Assembly: GCA_046723645.1 (NCBI GenBank)
Contig: JBKOUY010000117.1
Location: forward strand, 1-8,933
Reading direction: 5' to 3'
Source: DASQUK01 sp046723645
GTDB taxonomy: Bacteria > Actinomycetota > Acidimicrobiia > Acidimicrobiales > VFJN01
DNA length: 8,933 bases
In this document: piece after piece, positions 6,136 to 8,933 of the stretch
Layout of the letters: every line of letters starts with the position of its first letter
Numbering within the stretch: the stretch's first letter is position 1
Notes under the pieces: generated by a model
Database searches by the model: none
What the model was told of the DNA's origin: nothing
Seen by the model: the letters and a program-made list of their open reading frames with translations, nothing else
Translations under genes and position numbers: made by a program

Positions 6136-7911
6136 TCAGTCGCCGCGGGCGACCGCCAGGCCGCCACCGGCGGCCGAGTCGGCCGCCTGGCGGGCGTGAT
6201 AGCTCGACCGCGTCAGCGGGCTGGACTCCACGTGCGGGATCCCCAGCGCCTCGCCCACCGTGCGGTAGCGGTCGAACGTCTCCGGCTCGACCCAGCGGGC
6301 GACGGGCAGGTGGTGGGTGGTCGGACGCAGGTACTGACCGATGGTCACGATGTCGACCCCGACCGCCCGCAGGTCGGCCAGCGTCGCCTCCACCTCGTCG
6401 TCCGACTCGCCCATCCCCACGATCAGGCCCGATTTGGTCACCAGCCCGGCCTCCTTGGCCCGCGCCAGCACCGCCAGGCTGCGCGCGTAACCGGCGGACG
6501 GACGCACCGCCCGCTGGAGGCGGGGGACGGTCTCGACGTTGTGGTTGAAGACGTCGGGCCGGGCCTCGGCGATCGCCGCCAGTGACGCCTCGTCGCCCTT
6601 GCAGTCGGGGACGAGCACCTCGACCTGCACGCCCGGTGTCCGCCGCCTGATGGCGCGGATCGTGTCTGCGAACGCCCCGGCGCCGCCGTCGTCCAGGTCG
6701 TCCCGGGCCACGGCGGTCACGACCACAAAGGCCAGCCCCATCCGCTCGACCGCCTCGGCCACCCGCTCGGGCTCGGTGGCGTCGAGCGGTTCGGGGTGCC
6801 GGGTATCGACGAGGCAGAACCCGCACGCCCGCGTGCAGCGCTCGCCGTTGATCATGAACGTTGCCGTGCCGTCGGCCCAGCATTCGAAGATGTTGGGGCA
6901 GCCGGCCTCCTCGCACACCGTGACAAGTCCCAGGTCGCGCATCGTGTGCTTGAGCCGCAGGTAGCCCGGGGCGGTGCGGAAGGTCGACCGCAACCACGGG
7001 GGCTTGCGCGTCGCGATCTGGAGACCCTCGGTCACGCCGGCCTCCGTGAGCCGGCCCCGGAGCCGGACCGGCACTGTCTCCCCCGGGCCCTCGCCCCGGC
7101 TGAACGCCGACAGGTCGCCCGGCGAGTGGCGCCAGACGACGTCCTGCCTGTCGGCACCGGCGCCCTTGCCCCAGAGCCGCGTTGCCCGAGCGGCGACGAC
7201 GTCGACCACCGTCCGCATCTCGACGTCGATGCCCTCGTCCGCGAGCGACGTCACCTGCTTGTCGGGGATGCCGCACGGCACGATGTAGCCCCAGTACCGC
7301 ATGTCGGGCGCGACGTTGAGGGCGAACCCGTGCATCGAGCGGCCCCGGGTCAGCCGCACGCCGATGGCGGCGATCTTGCGGGGATTGGCGCCGTCGGGAT
7401 CGACCCAGACGCCGGGGTACTCGCGGAGGCGGCCGGCGTTGGGCAGCCCGAGATCGGCCAAGGCGTCGATCAGCAGCTGCTCGACCGACCGCACATAGGC
7501 GACGGTGTCCGCCAAGTGCCGCCGCCTATCGGCGCCGTGCCTTGGCACCGTGTCTCCCGCTCTTGCAGCTTCGCCGCAGGCCGCTCGGGCACGGCCTCGC
7601 GTTCGCTCGGCCTCCGGCCAGTGCTTGTCGCTGCCCCGCTTGGCCGGCAGCGAGACGATCGGGTAGCCGACGATCTGCCCGGGGCCGTGATAGGTGACGT
7701 CACCGCCCCGATCGGTGCGGACCAGCTCGGCGCCCACGTCGGCCGGTGGCACCAGCACGTGGCGCATGTCGGCCCGCTTCCCCAGCGTGTAGACGTGCGG
7801 ATGCTCCAAGAGGAGCAGATGGTCGTCGGGCGATGAGGCATGCATCCCTCGCTGGAGCGCCCAGGCCTCCCGGTAGGGCACTCGTCCCAGCCAACGGATC
7901 CGCAGCGTCAT
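6136..7911 (-). CDS. lipB-lipA: LipB-LipA in one reading frame (octanoyltransferase plus lipoyl synthase)
   Basis: One uninterrupted frame of 591 residues. Residues 1-279 are LipB, which moves octanoyl from acyl carrier protein to apo-lipoyl domains: RGGDVTYHGPGQ at 68-79, catalytic K179 (RKIAAIGV) and C213 (IVPCGI). Residues 280-591 are a complete LipA, the radical-SAM enzyme that inserts two sulfurs. It has the auxiliary-cluster cysteines C333, C338 and C344 (CEEAGCPNIFEC), the radical-SAM CxxxCxxC at C359, C363 and C366, and the C-terminal RSSYHA at 568-573. No stop codon separates the parts. Either a bifunctional protein is made, or LipA also starts internally at the GTG of residue 280, giving 312 residues, a normal LipA length. 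About 40 extra residues at 94-133 interrupt LipB. The start lies 2 bases after the E2 stop, so translation is coupled. Confidence 0.93.
   Translation of the reverse strand: MTLRIRWLGRVPYREAWALQRGMHASSPDDHLLLLEHPHVYTLGKRADMRHVLVPPADVGAELVRTDRGGDVTYHGPGQIVGYPIVSLPAKRGSDKHWPEAERTRGRARAACGEAARAGDTVPRHGADRRRHLADTVAYVRSVEQLLIDALADLGLPNAGRLREYPGVWVDPDGANPRKIAAIGVRLTRGRSMHGFALNVAPDMRYWGYIVPCGIPDKQVTSLADEGIDVEMRTVVDVVAARATRLWGKGAGADRQDVVWRHSPGDLSAFSRGEGPGETVPVRLRGRLTEAGVTEGLQIATRKPPWLRSTFRTAPGYLRLKHTMRDLGLVTVCEEAGCPNIFECWADGTATFMINGERCTRACGFCLVDTRHPEPLDATEPERVAEAVERMGLAFVVVTAVARDDLDDGGAGAFADTIRAIRRRTPGVQVEVLVPDCKGDEASLAAIAEARPDVFNHNVETVPRLQRAVRPSAGYARSLAVLARAKEAGLVTKSGLIVGMGESDDEVEATLADLRAVGVDIVTIGQYLRPTTHHLPVARWVEPETFDRYRTVGEALGIPHVESSPLTRSSYHARQAADSAAGGGLAVARGD
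7072..7084 (-). promoter_or_regulatory. Possible internal ribosome site and GTG start for stand-alone LipA
   Basis: On the minus strand GGGGGAG (7084-7078) is followed by ACA and GTG (7074-7072), in frame with LipA. Initiation here would give a 312-residue LipA beginning VPVRLRGRL, which resembles ordinary actinobacterial LipA N-termini. The spacing is short, and the absence of a LipB stop codon means the fusion is also made. Confidence 0.4.
7513..7632 (-). other. In-frame ~120-base insertion within LipB, rich in small palindromes
   Basis: About 40 codons (residues 94-133) lie between the normal PIVSLPAKRG strand and the ADTVAYVRSVEQ helix, which adjoin in ordinary LipB. The inserted residues are Arg/Ala-rich and show no LipB motif. 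At DNA level the block holds AGGCCG/CGGCCT (7578-7597), GGCC-TCC-GGCC (7609-7619), GTGCC-TT-GGCAC (7537-7548) and GCCAAG/CTTGGC (7512-7546). It looks like a REP/MITE-like palindromic element that entered in frame. The edges are estimated from remembered family sequences and could be off by several codons. Confidence 0.6.
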
Positions 7912-7913
7912 TG

Positions 7914-8894
7914 TCAGGCGAGCTCGGGCGCCCAGTCCCGCGTCTCGATGATCTCCTTGATCTGCCGCAGGAAGGCGGCCGCGTAGGCGCCGTCGAACGC
8001 CCGGTGGTCCCAGGTGAGGGTGATGTTGCCCACCGAGTGGATGGCGATGCCCTCGCTGCCGTCGGGCAGGTCGATGACGACCGGCCGCCGCTTGACCCCG
8101 TCGGTCGACACGATCGCCACCTGCGGCTGGTTGATGATCGGCAGGGTGAGGGTGGTGCCGAACGGGCCGGGGTTGGTGATCGTGAACGTGCCGCCGGCGA
8201 TGTCGTCGGGGCCCAACTGCTTGGCCCGCGCCCGGCGGGCGAGGTCGCTGATCTCGCGGGCCAGCGCCCGCAGCCGCTTGCCGTCGGCGTCGTGGATGAC
8301 CGGCACCATCAGGCCCTTGAAGTCGAGGTCGACGGCAACGCCCAGGCTGACGTAGTTGTGCACGATCAGCTCGTTCTCGCCGAAGCTGGCGTTCACCTCC
8401 GGGTACTCCCGGATGGCGTCGATGACCGCCCGGCTGATGAACGGCAGGTACGTGAGGCTGAAGCCCTCGGCCGCCTTGAACGCCTCGCGCTCGGCGGACC
8501 GCACGCGCTCGACGCCCTCGAAGTCCACCTCGATCGAGGCGTACACGTGCGCCGAGGTCTGCTTCGAGCGGATCATGTGCTCGGCGGTGCGCCGCCGGAT
8601 GTTGGTGTGGGCGATGCTGGTGTCGCGCTCCCCCGCCCGCGCCACCGGCTGGGCCGCAGGCGCCGCGGGGCGCGCGGCGGGCGCGGGTGCGGGGGCCTGC
8701 GCCGGGGCGGGAGCCGCCGGCTGAGATGGGGCCGGCTGCGGCTGGGCGGGGGCCTCGGGCGCAGGCGCGGCGGCCACTGCGCCGCCCTGGTCCAGGACCG
8801 ACAGCACGTCGTTGCGAGTGATCCGGCCCCCAGGCCCCGTGCCGGTGATCGCGGCCGGGTCGAGGTTGTTCTCGGAGATGAGGCGGCGCACGAC
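7914..8894 (-). CDS. 2-oxo acid dehydrogenase E2 (dihydrolipoyl acyltransferase), 5'-truncated
   Basis: The C-terminal 326 residues are present; the N-terminal lipoyl domain or domains are lost at the contig end. Residues 1-36 are a partial peripheral-subunit-binding domain (TGTGPGGRITRNDVL). An Ala/Pro-rich swinging linker runs to about 88. The acyltransferase core fills about 92-326, with the catalytic DHRAFDG near the end (H297, D301). It transfers an acyl group from lipoyl-lysine to CoA as the core of a pyruvate, 2-oxoglutarate or branched-chain complex; which of these cannot be told without E1 neighbours. In actinobacteria an E2 gene commonly precedes lipB and lipA, as here. Residues MYKRQ in front of VVRRL come from adapter DNA and are not part of the protein. 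Confidence 0.93.
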   Translation of the reverse strand, partial: VVRRLISENNLDPAAITGTGPGGRITRNDVLSVLDQGGAVAAAPAPEAPAQPQPAPSQPAAPAPAQAPAPAPAARPAAPAAQPVARAGERDTSIAHTNIRRRTAEHMIRSKQTSAHVYASIEVDFEGVERVRSAEREAFKAAEGFSLTYLPFISRAVIDAIREYPEVNASFGENELIVHNYVSLGVAVDLDFKGLMVPVIHDADGKRLRALAREISDLARRARAKQLGPDDIAGGTFTITNPGPFGTTLTLPIINQPQVAIVSTDGVKRRPVVIDLPDGSEGIAIHSVGNITLTWDHRAFDGAYAAAFLRQIKEIIETRDWAPELA

Positions 8895-8933
8895 CTGTCT
8901 CTTATACACATCTGACGCTGCCGACGATACGTG
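8895..8933. other. Nextera (Tn5) sequencing adapter remnant at contig end
   Basis: CTGTCTCTTATACACATCT at 8895-8913 is the Tn5 mosaic-end read-through sequence, and GACGCTGCCGACGA (8914-8927) completes the known Nextera adapter. The last 7 bases (ATACGTG) probably belong to the sample index. None of this is genomic. Confidence 0.98.

Noticed and set aside
4930..6585. Long plus-strand open frame (551 codons) across the peptidase and lipA
   Set aside because: It is antisense to two clear enzyme genes and a terminator, has no recognisable domain and shows the composition typical of shadow frames.
6641..6660. Possible third copy of the repeat (CCTGATGGCG inside lipA)
   Set aside because: Only about 10-15 bases resemble the core, within normal LipA coding sequence; probably chance.
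7746..8915. Plus-strand open frame over the E2 gene ending ...LSLIHI
   Set aside because: It is a shadow of E2, and its C-terminus is translated adapter sequence.

Overview
The window looks like one whole short contig from a GC-rich actinobacterium. An Acidimicrobiia-type lineage is my best guess from the style of the LipB/LipA and PspC proteins; it is an inference, not a proven placement. The right edge is not genomic: 8895-8927 matches the Nextera (Tn5) read-through adapter, and the last 7 bases are probably index sequence. Everything right of 8894 should be trimmed, and protein predictions that begin or end there (MYKRQ..., MCIRDR..., ...LSLIHI) are artefacts.

Left part (1-3981): an envelope-stress style regulatory cluster. 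A PspC-domain histidine kinase and a NarL/LuxR-type response regulator are coupled by a GTGA overlap on the minus strand, and a long hairpin terminator follows them at the left edge. Divergent from the kinase, across about 41 bases, lie two overlapping plus-strand genes. The first is a PspC multi-membrane protein with a LiaF-like C-terminal domain. The second is a small two-helix membrane protein with an acidic Thr/Asp/Ala tail. The layout recalls LiaF-LiaS-LiaR of Firmicutes, with the PspC/LiaF-like protein as the likely modulator of the kinase.

Right part (3989-8894, all minus strand, read right to left): the C-terminal 326 residues of a 2-oxo acid dehydrogenase E2 acyltransferase, then after 2 bases one open frame carrying LipB (octanoyltransferase) and LipA (lipoyl synthase), then after about 45 bases an M24B Xaa-Pro-type peptidase, closed by an intrinsic terminator. 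E2 needs lipoyl groups and LipB/LipA make them, so the first genes form a functional unit. The LipB part carries about 40 extra residues made of small palindromes. After the terminator, an unrecognised eight-helix membrane protein gene appears to have its own leaderless promoter and runs to within 7 bases of the small membrane protein gene (convergent ends).

The most unexpected non-coding signal is a roughly 50-base sequence present twice in inverted orientation: at 6-58 on the plus strand, and at 4858-4910 on the minus strand directly upstream of the eight-helix membrane protein gene. No RNA gene, CRISPR array, insertion sequence or phage gene was seen. No gene-free stretch exceeds 300 bases; the longest are 1-151 and 4844-4974, both described below.
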